Assembly: GCA_009741485.1 (NCBI GenBank)
Contig: CM019238.1
Location: 14,660,438-14,724,437, forward strand
Direction: 5' to 3'
Source: Malurus cyaneus samueli
Lineage: Eukaryota > Chordata > Aves > Passeriformes > Maluridae
DNA: 64,000 bases
Part shown: positions 1 through 25,800 of the stretch, one piece after another
Layout: each line of letters opens with the position of its first letter
How positions within the stretch are numbered: the first letter of the stretch is position 1
Program-made: the position numbers and the translations under genes
Notes under the pieces: generated by a model
Database searches by the model: none
What the model saw: only the letters and a program-made list of their open reading frames with translations
What the model was told of the DNA's origin: nothing

Positions 1-1900
1 TTTAATAGCAAATGGTGAGTGTGTGTCATGCTACTGATTAATTCTGATCTCTTTACAGAGATACTAAGAAAGAGTGCTTCCTGTATCAGAAGTGCCTTGG
101 AATGCTGCGTGATTGCTGGACAATCCAGATGCTGAGAGAGCAGTAAGACCCTGGTGGGACACAGAGGATATAGTCATCCTTATTAGCACTAAGTTATTGC
201 AAAGAAAAGGAATAGAGGGTAATAAAAGAAAATCTGATGTAACATGACATTAGCATCCAATTTGTTTACTGTGTAACCCCTGACACTACAGTGCACAAGG
301 GTCTGGCCCTGGCAGTGTGGTACAAACACAGCCAAGGACTTGGCTTCCCTCTGTCCCAAAATTTATCATATTAATATGGGCCCATTCTCTTGTCCATTGT
401 ATTATTTGTTTTTCTTCCTTCTGTATTGATCCAAACAGCTGGAATGGTTTTCCCTTAAAACTGCCCTGATTTGATTTGTAACTTTTTTTTGTAAATGAAG
501 GAAATAAATGAAGCTGTGAAAGATTGACTACCTTGCCACTAAGTAACAAAGAGACTAAAGACTGGGATTTATTTCCCATTCCCCAAAATCTCTGAAGCAC
601 ATTATATTGCAGTTTCTATTAAATTATTTTCCTTAGTATTAGGTAATATATGAAACTATGTGACAAAACCTTTACTTCTACTGCTGCAAATTCTGTCAGA
701 AATGAGACTGTGAGACTGGTTCCCTCTCTTATCTTCAGAAACACACAGAAATTGTGTTAGTACATCTGTATAGATGCCCCGCTATCAGTTTAAACCATTT
801 TGACCTCAGAAACTGAGATCCAAAGGTGTCAGAGAATTGTGTCAGTGAATCACTTTTTTCTGTCACTTCTCAGCCTCGGGTAGTGCCACAATCTGACAAA
901 CTGTGGTGTTTGTTGACCTCAATCCAGCTCTGTTGAACCAACCTCAGAGTGACCACAGCATTTGAGTGTTCAATTTGATACTCTACCACTCCTCTGAAAG
1001 GGAGTAGGAGGAATAGATAAGGCAGTGCTGTCAAGAGCAGAATTGTCTAAACTGAGTCTCTTTCACTATTTCCCCAAGTGTTCAGTTTTGTCATTACCTT
1101 TTTTAGGTGTTTTTCCCTTCCTTCCTTCCTTAATTGTGTTGGGCAGTTTGAAATGATTTTGTCCTAACAATGTCTGTGTCCTGCTAGAGCTAGATGAAAC
1201 AATTGCAATGTTCTTCCTGCTGAATATACTTTGGCGTGTGCTGTGTTGTGCGGCTTTACCCTTTGAAACAAAAAAAAAAAAAAAAGGGGAGGGTCAAATG
1301 TAAAAGTTCTCTGCTAAGGGGGTATAAGACCAGGAGAATGAATCTTTTGAGAATTGCAGAAGCTCCAGGTCTCTCTTGTCCTGAGGAGCCCACAACTGGA
1401 CACAGCACCCCCAATGTGGCTTCAGTGGGTTCATCTTCAGATGCCCCATCTCAGGATGTCCACCTGGAGTTGCCCACCCTGTGCTGACCCAACTTACAGA
1501 CCCCACGTGGCTCTGCCCTCTAGAACCCCCCATACCGGGGTACCCCCCACGCTCCCTCAGATAGTCCCCTCACATCTGAGGGTTTGGGGTCACATTTCTC
1601 AGGAATCCATTTCTACCTTTACACTTGGAAACACAGCTCCAGGTGTGGATTCCTCTAAGGAATAGAAGGCATGGAACAGGCACCAAGCATTGCCTAAGTC
1701 CTCCTTTGCTCAGATTTGTACAGCAGGCTCTTAATCTTGGGACAAAGACTAATGCAAAGTTTCCAAAACAAGTTGTTATGCTTTTTATGAGCATGTCTGT
1801 ATCCTAACTACTTTTATGTATTAAAATATTGATTCAACTTCATATTGTCACGTTTTACCATGTAAGTCAGGTTTTCATGCTGATAAAGAGACCCACAGAA
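1..1900. other. Upstream flank of ZNF711, mostly unassigned
   Basis: No convincing gene is visible in this stretch. A 3' splice-like site ends at base 58. It is followed by a short open frame that closes with TAA near 146-148, and an AATAAA lies at 221-226. This could be the last exon of an upstream + strand gene, but I recognise no protein in it. A short CR1-like piece lies at about 1355-1480. The rest is AT-rich unique sequence with a poly-A run near 1270. Confidence 0.4.
1355..1480 (-). repeat. CR1 LINE fragment, degraded
   Basis: The segment reading 'cccacaactggacacagcac' and the following 'atgtggcttca' resemble the internal part of the avian CR1 3' region in reverse orientation. The surrounding sequence is too diverged to set firm ends. 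A chance match to a GC-rich stretch is possible. Confidence 0.4.
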
Positions 1901-2036
1901 CTGAAACGATTGTCCGAATTATTTAATGTTTTTATTCACTAGATTATCCCGCTGCCCTTACGAGGACGGCTGTGTGGGAGATCCCCCTCATTGCCCACCA
2001 CGGCGCCGGGTACGGGGTCACCCCGCCGTCCCCTCC

Positions 2037-2358
2037 GGTGTCCCGGGCGGGAGCGGGGTCCCCTCACGGTGCCCTCCCGGTGTCCCGGGCGGGAGCGGGG
2101 TCCCCTCACGGTGCCCTCCCGGTGTCCCCGGCGGGAGCGGGGTCCCCTCACGGTGCCCTCCCGGTGTCCCGGGCGGGAGCGGGGTCCCCTCACGGTGCCC
2201 TCCCGGTGTCCCCGGCGGGAGCGGGGTCCCCTCACGGTGCCCTCCCGGTGTCCCGGGCGGGAGCGGGGTCCCCTCACGGTGCCCTCCCGGTGTCCCGGGC
2301 GGGAGCGGGGTCCCCTCACGGTGCCCTCCCGGTGTCCCCGGGCGGGAGCGGGGGGGTC
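2037..2358. repeat. 42-bp GC-rich minisatellite in the ZNF711 promoter
   Basis: Seven full units of 42 bp and a partial eighth lie head to tail, starting at 2037, 2079, 2121, 2163, 2205, 2247, 2289 and 2331. Units differ almost only by tcccgggcgg versus tccccggcgg. Since 42 is a multiple of three, all frames stay open, which explains the long repetitive open frames here on both strands. These are not genes. Each unit has G runs such as GGGCGGGAGCGGGG, which may form four-stranded structures. Confidence 0.95.
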
Positions 2359-2399
2359 TGAGGGGCGGCGGCGGCTGCGCCTGCTCGGCGCGCGGGGGC

Positions 2400-2536
2400 G
2401 CGCGTGACGTGCGGGGGAGCGGAGCGGGCCGCGCGCGCTCGCGGGCGCCGCCCGGCCCAGGCTGCGGGCGGAGCGGGCCCAGGCCCGCCCGGCCCCGGCG
2501 CGTCCCGCGGGCCCGGCGCACCCCGGGCCTGCACAG
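2400..2536 (+). other. ZNF711: Probable non-coding first exon of ZNF711 (5' end uncertain)
   Basis: A strong donor, GCACAG|GTGAGC, ends at base 2536 in the CpG island. The next clear acceptor on the same strand is at 7106, directly in front of the exon that holds the start codon. ZNF711 and ZFX genes usually have untranslated first exons in a CpG island. The left edge given is only a guess. Confidence 0.5.
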
Positions 2537-5500
2537 GTGAGCCGAGGGCGGGGCACGGGCACCGTGGAGCCGCGCAGCCGCGCTCCGGCACCGCGCGCCG
2601 GTCGCAGCGGCCGCGGCGCCCCTGGCGGCGGGCGAAGAGCGCCGGCGGGCCCGCGTGCCGCGGCTCGGGGCGGTGCGGGCGGGCCCGGCGCGGAGGGGCC
2701 GCGCGGGCGGCAGAAAATGGCGGAACACAAGATGTCGCCCGCGCGCGGGGCGGGGGGGCCGCGGCGGGCGGGGGGGACGGCGTTATCCCGGCCGGCACGG
2801 GGTTATTTCCGCGGACGGCCTTATCCCCGCGGCGTCGCCTCCTCCCGGCCCGCAGCGCCGCGGGACACCCGCTCCTTTGTCCGTGCTCCCTCCGCCGCCT
2901 CCCCCGCCCCGGCGGCACCGCGGCGCGCCCGCGCCGGGCACGCGGGGGGGAGAAGGAGGAGGGAGGAAAGATGTGCCGGGAGCCGCCGGGATGCCGGGAG
3001 CCGCCGGGATGCGCCGGGATCCGCCAGCCCTGGCTCTTGGGCAGCTGCTGCCGCCTCTGCCCGTCATTTTTACCACGGGAAGTTTTGTCGGTGCAACGCG
3101 TAGATGTAATTTTTTATGCTATTCTGTTCTTTTACCCACTGTTTTGTATTGAGAACCTTTATCGCGTTTCAGGCAGCGAGACAAAATCTCGTTCGCTGGT
3201 TTTGTCTGTGGCGTTTTAAATGGGTTTAGGGTGTAAGTTGTCGTGGTGTTTTCTAGGTGGACACAATAAAGGACTTTAAAATGGATATGCTGGTTTTTCA
3301 TACCCAGTCTGTTCTCTGCCAAGGGTCTGTGTTAACCTCCACGTTATTCTGTTAATTGGGTTTTTCTAATTAAGATTTCTGCACAAGCAGGATGTTTCTC
3401 GTTGCGTTTCTGTCAGTTGCTGCATTAAAATTAGGGGGAAGAATTGAAACAGTGAGGTGTCATCAGGGGAGGATAATTGTTCTTCAACTTGAATATTAAG
3501 AAATTTAATGATTATACAACATCTGGTTTGTATTTTTCAACGGCATAGAAGTTTATTGTTACACTGCTCTTTTTCTGAGCCTGGTCCTTTTGGTTTAATA
3601 CAAATCTCATATGCAGCTTGTGAATATCCAAAACACCAGCAGTGTATGATGTTGTGTTTTCCTTTGGAGCATGTAAACATGATGTAAATTATTTAGAAGG
3701 AATGCACTGTTTAAAAGGGGAGAATAAGGGCTGGCCATGCAATTAGGCTTCATGTGAAAATACATTACCTGAATGTACTGGGAATAAAGGTGCGTGTAAA
3801 CTGGGGAGATGCTTAATGCAGGACCACATAAAATGCATTCCTAAAGCTACATTAATGAGTAGCACGTATTTAAGCTGTAACTGGCGAGTTGTAATTGGCA
3901 TTCATAGATGTCTTGTTTATGTTATACACATTTTAAATTCGGCAACAATGCCTGGAAGCCAGAATAGGGACTGGGAGTTTCCTTGTCCCTCTGGGAACAC
4001 GAATGACACCCTGTTTTTCCTGGGAAGGGTACAAATGCTGAAGGATTGGTTGTTATCCCTCCTTAAAATGCCTTACTGAAGATATTTACAGTTGGAGTGT
4101 TTTCTTAAACTTTCTCTAAAATGAAAATATGAAAGGGGGATTTTTGTAATACTTCTTTTATGAAGAATAAGCTAAGAACAGATCAGTTCTAAACTGGGAA
4201 CTTTCACTAGTTTTTCAGTTGAGTGTTGCTATTACATGTTCTTAGGTCATCCCAGCCATTATCTTTAATCTTAAAAAATACCATGTGCAGAAGTGATTTA
4301 CAGTCGTGTTCCTGCCTGTAGTCAGGTCAGATATCCCTCCTTCTACTCTAAAATTCATTGCTTGTCTCAGCTGAGCCCCATCTAAGGAAGAGCTTTGGCA
4401 TAAAGAGCTGAAATAGGTTGAAATGAACCTCAGGCTCATTAGAAAGAGAACTGTTATTTTTCAGAAAAGCCAAACAGTTCCAGATATAGTCATATTTTAA
4501 AAATGTAGCTTTGAGAGACTGTTCTGGGAGTCTCAGTATAGGTTGCATGGAATACTTCATTTTGAAGTTCTGATGATAATGTGCTCATTCCTGGGCCAAG
4601 ATAGCATGCTGTAATTTAAAAAAAAAATCAATGAAAATATTAATGGGATATTGTAAAGTGCATATTTTATTGGCTGATGCTAATAAAGCATTTTCACTGT
4701 CTTTAAATACCCAGAGGAGAAGGGGAATTGAGAGAAAAACCTGAGATGTTACAAGTTAGAGGAAGAGAGGAATGGATAAGTTTGGGATTGTGACAGGGTA
4801 TGGAATTGTGCCTTTCTGCCTGATTTCTCCCCTTGCAAACCCATGATTGGATCTGTCTGTGGTGGTGTGGGTGTGTTACACAGTGTACTACAGGAGGAAG
4901 CTGAGAAGAACCACAATTAATCACTGCACTGCATTTTTTTATTGCTGTTCCCAGTAACAAGATTTGCCTGCATATGTGACATGTGAAACTGCATCATCTG
5001 CGCTGCTGCAACCTGTGAGCAAAAGCAGCTGCTCGGGGGGAGCCGTGGGCCTTGGCCTTGCTTCATTCTCCAGCAGCAGGAAGGGCTTTTCCTGCTCTCA
5101 CTGCATTCCTTTAAGATCCCAAAGTTGAGATAAAAAATAAACTTGTGATTGTATGGTTGATTTCAGTCCGTCCTTTGTCTGCAGTGAGGGTTTGCAAGAA
5201 CATTGTTCATAGGGTTGGTGCAGCTTTCAGTGGGATTGTTGCCTTTGTGTCATCATCCCTCTCTGGTTATAGGGCAAGTCTGAGGGATTGCTGGCACTCC
5301 ACGCACAGAAGGTGCCATCCCATAACTTTAGTTATTTTTCTAGTCCTGTTAACTACCAGGAAAATACTCTTTTTAGTGATAATTTGCTTTCCCAGCAGAA
5401 ATTTAAATTCAAGTTACAGTCCTACTTTGTATTGAATTTTTCTGTGTACCACAATATGTAATCTAGTTGTGCATCTAATTATTTAATCTGAAAATAAGAT

Positions 5501-7106
5501 ACATTGAGAAGGAAAAAAAGTCTTGCATATTCTTCCTGTAATCTCAGATTTATATAAGTTAAGATAATTTTTCTTATCCTTTTACACTGAAAAAATGATT
5601 ATATATAAAGGCTGTGGTCAGGAAATGTTAGATATTGCCGTAATTCTGAATGAGCTAAATGAGCCATTTATGGTATAGAGCTGCATCGTATTTTGTACTA
5701 GGAAGGATTCATTAGCTGCTGTGAGAATTTTGGATGGTTGTGGTGATCATTTAAGAGTCATAGAGCACTGCATTGAGGTTCTGGAGCTGCTCAGTGATCC
5801 TTACAATGCTGAAAGAATTGGATTTTGGAGTGGAATTGGATCGGTGGCTTTTCCTTGCAACTGCCATCACTGGGCACCTTGGTTGGAGGAGCTCAGGAGT
5901 TTTGAGGTTCTGGCTCTTCTTCCTGGGCCCCTTGATGCTTCCTTAGAGGTATCTCAGATTTTGGGTACTTGTTCCTACAGCTTGATTTGTTTCATTATTC
6001 ACCTTCCCTGGCTGTGTTGGCTCTTAAGGTGTAAATCACTGCAGTGGGGTTGTCAAGTGTGTTTTACCACAGAGTAATTGGAATTTCCATCATAGTTTGG
6101 ATTTAGATGCTGAGACCTAATGAATTCTTGTGGTAGGGTACTGATAATTTCTTTTATGAGATCCAGGAGAGCAAAACCAAGGTTGGTGTTACAACAAGAA
6201 AGCACCATATTCTTACTCATGAAAGAATATTAATCCCTGCTCGTTTCTGCACCACCCAGCTCATGTAGTTCTGAGCTCTGACTCTATGGTCACTTCCCAC
6301 AACTCCTAAAACTCCTTGTTTGCTCTATGATGCTGTCACTTTTTCTGGTTCTTGAATACCAGAGGGCAGGAAAGTACAAGTTTTTAGTCTTGTGCAACAG
6401 AGGGTTTTTTTTAGGCTGGAGATTTTTCACCTGTGAAAGCCTTGAGCTCTCTGTGATCCTTTGGGTGCTTCTGTGGAGCATATGGAGCTCACGTGGAGCT
6501 GGGAGCTTGTGTAAAGTCCTTTGGGTTGCAGGAGGCTGCAAAATAATTCAGAATCTCCACGCTTCAGTGTTCAGTAGCAATGCAAATAACATGTTGGAAT
6601 GCTGGTTTTATCCTTCTCCCTTATGTTTTATGGCAGCATTCTGTCACATGATGCATGCTTTCTTCTGATTTGGAAGTGAATTTGTGTAGCTCTACCTTGT
6701 CAGAGAGATTCAGCATTCTTAATTAAATTTACATGTTAAAATTTGCTTTGAAGTGTCTCATATATCCAAATTTTGAAAGAATCGGAAAAATTGATACTCC
6801 AAATTCAGTTCTCCACTTTCTACATTATAGCTCCACACATCCAGAATCACCAGTTTTGATAATTAGTTATCAGGAGTAGAGCAGAGGTGACTGCTCTGTG
6901 CACAATTGCTAATATTTCTGATTATGCTAAAGTAAAAAAATATAAACCAAAATAATAAAGTGAATTGTATGAAGTATTGCTTATGTTTTTCTTGAATTTG
7001 TGGGTAAATACGTCTCTGTTTTTGTCAGTGTAACACATCAATCCAGTAAAGTTGTTCAACACAAGAACATTGTTAAACATAAATTCTCGTTTCTGTTTTA
7101 TTGCAG
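2537..7106 (+). other. ZNF711: Intron 1 of ZNF711
   Basis: This intron lies between the CpG-island donor and the acceptor TTATTGCAG at 7106. Its first 500 bases are still CpG-rich, and the rest is AT-rich unique sequence. I see no further exon, RNA gene or clear transposon. Open frames such as those at 3816-4079, 5145-5435 and 5721-6077 show no recognisable protein. Confidence 0.55.
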
Positions 7107-7132
7107 TTATTTGTGAATGAATTTGGCTGAAT

Positions 7133-21128
<13,996 letters not shown>

Positions 21129-22815
21129 TAGGTGAGCTCCAGGGGGAAGCGCTTTAGAAACTGTGATCCGCTCATTGGGGGAAAAAATAAATCTCACGAA
21201 CTGTTTCTCCTGGTTTCAAAGCTTGATATTAAACCATAACTTTACATTCTTTGTATTAAAAGTCTTAAAAAAAGTATTAGGGTTGGCAGGGGAATCTCAT
21301 AGCCCTATGATTGTTGCTTATCAGGACCTAAAGAGCACTATAGAATGCAGAGGATGGATGAATGTCTTAAATTTGCAGGAAGATGGATGAATGTCTCCAA
21401 GTGAACAGTATTTGCCATTGCTGAGTCTGAAAGACAGGGCTGAGCTGGTTGTGTGACCCATTCTGTCAGTCCCAGCGTGTGTCTGCGGTGTGGAAACAGA
21501 TCCCTGGTGGGGTGAGCTGCAGAGGGTTTGCAAAGGAGCCCACTCTTCACTTCTTGTGCAGTTTGGAGCGGGGAGTTGTAGTCAGACACTTCATCACAAC
21601 GTTTTAACTTGTGCCTAGAAATTCAATACCAGAACTGGCGAAATTGGGGGTGTGGGGGGGTGTCCCTTGTTTGGTTTGGGTTTGGTTTGTTTTTTTAAAA
21701 ACATTTCATAGGGAAACTTTTTGGTTTCCTTTATTAGTTTAGGTCCAAGAAGCATTTTTTTACTGGTTTTCAAAGCTGCTAACCTATTTTATTGCAGGAT
21801 ATGATGTTTAAAATAGAGCATTATGTTATGGTCTCAGAGGTGGTGTTCTGGTGCTAGGGTTAAAGATGTATATGTATATAATTTCCCTTTTTTTATCTGA
21901 AACTACAGTTGAATGTTGTTCAGTATGACACATATAACAAAATTAATTTGAATCTGACTCTTTTTTTTAAAGGATAAAATGGATGCAGCTCATGGTGTTG
22001 TGGCTCAACACTAATTTTTTTCCTTGCTACTTTAAAGTCTTCTCTAAAAAGAGTATTAAAAACAGTTGAAAACTGTAGGGGTTTTTTAATGAAAATTCAA
22101 AGTACTTAGAGGTTCTTTAGGGCAGTGTTCTTAACAGGTATGACAGTTACTGTCCTACCTCCTAATATAAAATTTTCCATATAGACATAAAATTGCACCT
22201 TTTAATCGATTCTTTTAAAAAAAGATCTTTACCATGCTATAGACATGCATTTTCAATCTGTAAGAAAGTATATATGCAGTATTTAACCAGAAAAATCTGC
22301 TGCCACTAGAGTTTGGAGGTGGATCTTGAGTTTACAGTGTATACATTTAAAATATGCATCCCTTTAAAAATGCTTTGTGTTAGCATGCTGCAAATCCAAT
22401 GGCGCTTATATAACGAGCTGGTCTAGGGCTATTTAATGAAAAACCTGGTCATAAATGTTATGCATATAATGTGTATTTTTTTCTTTTTTTAGTTGCTTCA
22501 TGTTTGCACACAGCTGTTCACATGAGAAATTGTAACTTCATGCTATATTGTGGCTTTGTGTTCCAGATAATGTTCATATTTTGTTTTTGCACCAGATGAG
22601 AATCAGTTCCTTGAGAATAAATTTTTTTTATATTTCTAAAACTTCAGAAAGTTAAAATTTGGGAAATCTCTTAGACAAATAAGTGTTTTATGTGGCTGTA
22701 AAAAATGATGTACACGCTGTAAAATAAGATTGTCACTGTTCTGTGGGATTATTATTTCTAAATGTGTTACTCATCGTAACGGGCATACAATAAAATGCAT
22801 CTCTTGCACTCCAGA
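21129..22815 (+). other. ZNF711: ZNF711 3' untranslated region with polyadenylation signals
   Basis: An AT-rich stretch follows the stop codon without any reading frame. AATAAA signals lie at 21186-21191 (proximal), 22616-22621 and 22789-22794. The last is followed by a T-rich, G-containing tract (gattttttggagtttcc), which fits the main cleavage site near 22.81 kb. Use of the proximal signal would give a very short 3' UTR. Confidence 0.7.
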
Positions 22816-25800
22816 TTTTTTGGAGTTTCCTTTTCATTTATGATGTTTAGGAAAGTCTCATTCTCTGTAAATTTGCTTGGTATTTTTAATTGCATTATTC
22901 TCTAATTAATATGTAATCACATTCCAAGTAAACAGGTTACTGCAGGTCTCTTTATCAGACTGTCGAGGGGAGAACATTGGGTTTGATTTAACCCTTTAAA
23001 CTTACAGGTAATGTATTTCTGTTTATCTTTCTTATTTCTAAAATAATTACCAAATATGATACTGACATTCCTTTGAATTTTTTTTCCTGTAAGAGAGCAA
23101 AAAACTTCTCATATATTTTGGGAATACCCAGGTAGGTTTTATCTTTTTATCTGTGTAATAGAACACTTGCAGAATGAAATGCTAAAAACGTTGCTATCCT
23201 AAATTCCTTCTCTTTTTAGAATACTTGAATTACAACATCAGTAATAGATTAAAAAGTTGAAGAAGAACATCTGCTATTAAATGAACCCTTCATCGAGGAC
23301 TTCTAACAGGCTTTGAGCCTCTGAACTCGCAGGTTTTTCACAAAAAACAGAAAATAAGCAGACAGGAATGAATTTATCTGGGTTTTGTTGCTGCTTTTCC
23401 TTGCATGCCCAACACTCAGAAAAGAAAATCTCAGTGATTTAAAGTTGTGGATTTCTCACAGTGTCAATGCTTTGTTCCTGAGTGTCGTATTGAATACATG
23501 AACCAAAAGAGTTTCTTCATAGCAGCTGAAGATGATCCCTGGGACTCTGCCCATAGCTGTGCTGGCTCATTTTCCACCCTACAAATGGATCAAATAATCA
23601 GGTAATCATTCTGTATCCAAGCAGGAGGTCAGTTGCTGTTCTTGACATAAGATTTTACTAGCAAGTCATGTTTTAAATCTTCTGAAATGCAAGGATAGAG
23701 TGTCACCTGAATCCTCAGCAGTTTGAGGGACAGTTCCTAAATCCCTCTCAGTGCCCTTTCCCAATAAATATTTGAGAGCTGTGACAGACAGGTCAGGGCT
23801 GCTTGAGCAAGCAGAGCCTCCCAAACGTGTGCAGGGCTTGCTCTGAAATGTCAGATTTGTTTGGTGCAACTTTTTACTGGGCTGACAGACGGGTGCAGTC
23901 AAAGGTGATTCACGTCCTCATCATTATCTGTGTTTTTCTTTCCTCAGGTTTCAACTGACCACAATTAAAGGTAATAAATGAGAGAGAAAACACGGAAGAG
24001 CAGCAGCAGAATTCTGGAGGTAAAGGTGAGTTACTGGGTGTGGGCTGGTGGCTGCTGGAGTTGTCAGGGACTTCTCAACCAGGGCTTGCTTTGGCTTTTA
24101 TTTTACAGCTGAGGCAGAGAAACTTCCACATTGCAGAAAGGTCAGTCATAAAACAACACAAGATGATTTTATCCTTTTCAGTGCAAAACAAGACTTTGCC
24201 TTCTGGCAGGTAAAGACAGGGCAGAGTGTATGTTGTTGTAATTATAAAAAGTAAATACTGTCTGACTTTTTCTAATTTGTTCCTGAAAAAAAGTCAGTCA
24301 GGGTGGACCTACCTGAAATTGAGGTGGGAAATGAGCTAAAGTAAACTGCTTATAAGCAGCATTTACAGAGCTGAGTAAATGAGAAAATGTGTTTCTGTAA
24401 ATTCCAGCAGAAACTACCTCAGGTAAATCAGTTCCAGTTCCACAGCAAAGAGGGGACAACTGAGCCCACAGTAACAGGTACTTTATGGTAAAAAATACTA
24501 AATTTGTGTTTTAAACACATATGGTTTGAAAACAAAACCAGCCCATAAATAAATGGCCACATGCTTTATCTTACTAGTATGACTCAGCTTTTTGACAACA
24601 TTTATTTCTTTGTGTTTTCTGTGAGTACACAGTGTAGTTACAGCCTCTGCTCTGTAGCATTTATAGGGTCTGGTGATTTTCAGATTCTTTGAGGAGCTGG
24701 TCCTTGCTCCCCCCAGTACAGAGAGCTGGCAGGCCTGAGCAGCAAACTGGGCTTCTGCTAAGCAGGCTGCACAGCATTCCTGGCTGCTCCAGGATGGTGC
24801 TTCCACTCTGATGGATCAGCTGGATTTGAAAACAGATCATTTGCCTGATGGTGGCCTTTGAGACAATTCCATGAGATTCAGCTCCTGTTCCAAGCCCCTG
24901 TCCCTCCTTAAGGGAATTCCCTGCGTCGTACCATGGAGTTGAGGAAACTCAGGTTGGTGTCACTGAGGGGCTGCTCAGTAAATCCATGGCTGAGATCATC
25001 CATCAGTAACTGTGGCCATTAATAACTCACATTTCTGCCCTTTGTAGCTTTGTCCGAGCTCTGGGAAACACCCGGCCCTGGTGGGAGCACAAGGAGCACC
25101 TGCACCCGGGCACCTGCACAGGTAACTCTGATGGCATCAAACAAACATGGTGCTGTTGGTCTTTTTTGGGTTAAGATCAGCAAAGGTGGAAAGTCTTTTG
25201 ATGATAGTGTAACTAAAATTGTTTATTAAACGAACCCTGTCAATGGAGGACACCTTAACTGAATGTAGATGTACCTTACAGTCACTGCTCTGCAACAAGC
25301 AGGGTTGCTTTAGAATCTGTTTTAGAATAATTACTGAATTCAGGGGGCAAGGCACTTCTCACTCAAATGAGGGTATTTAACTAATTAAAGCCTCTTTCTG
25401 TAAAGCCAGGCTGAAGGGATGGACCAGGCTGGTGAAACTGCAGGCCCATCTAAGCCTGGATACACTCGACAAGCAGAGCAGGAGAGGTTTTACTCGTGGC
25501 TCCTTCCCCAGGCCTGAACAGCACGAGGGCAGCTGGACATCCAGCATTACCTGAGGGATTCCTGGCAGCAGCAGCCAGAAAAGGGACCCAACCCCAGTCC
25601 TTCACCTGGAGCAGAAAAAGACCTCACCTAACCCAGCTCCAGCCTTACAGATGTTCCCAGGACAGACAGACAATGATCCAGAGAGTTAGACTTGGGTTTA
25701 TTTCATGGTTACACATAGCCTCCAGCATTGTTTCCCCATTAAACATGGCCTAGGATCTATGTTACCTGTGAACAGAAATACATGGCTGCAGCAGGAAAGC

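Larger units (their letters stand above)
1990..3010 (+). promoter_or_regulatory. ZNF711: CpG-island promoter and first exon region of ZNF711
   Basis: About 1 kb is very rich in G, C and CpG, in contrast to the AT-rich flanks, as expected for a housekeeping-type promoter. It contains the 42-bp minisatellite (2037-2358), a CRE-like TGACGTG at 2405-2411, two ZFX-type GGCCCAGGC motifs at 2454-2463 and 2475-2486, a good splice donor after 2536, and a YY1-like AAAATGGCGG at 2714-2723. It lies about 4.6 kb upstream of the first coding exon and on the same strand. The start of transcription cannot be fixed from sequence alone. I infer that it lies between about 2360 and 2500. Confidence 0.8.

Noticed and set aside
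2037..2358. Regular repeats that could be taken for a CRISPR array
   Set aside because: The units are contiguous with no unique spacers, and the genome is vertebrate.
1926..2730. Long repetitive open frames on both strands
   Set aside because: They result from the 42-bp repeat, whose length is a multiple of three, and high GC. No protein family fits.
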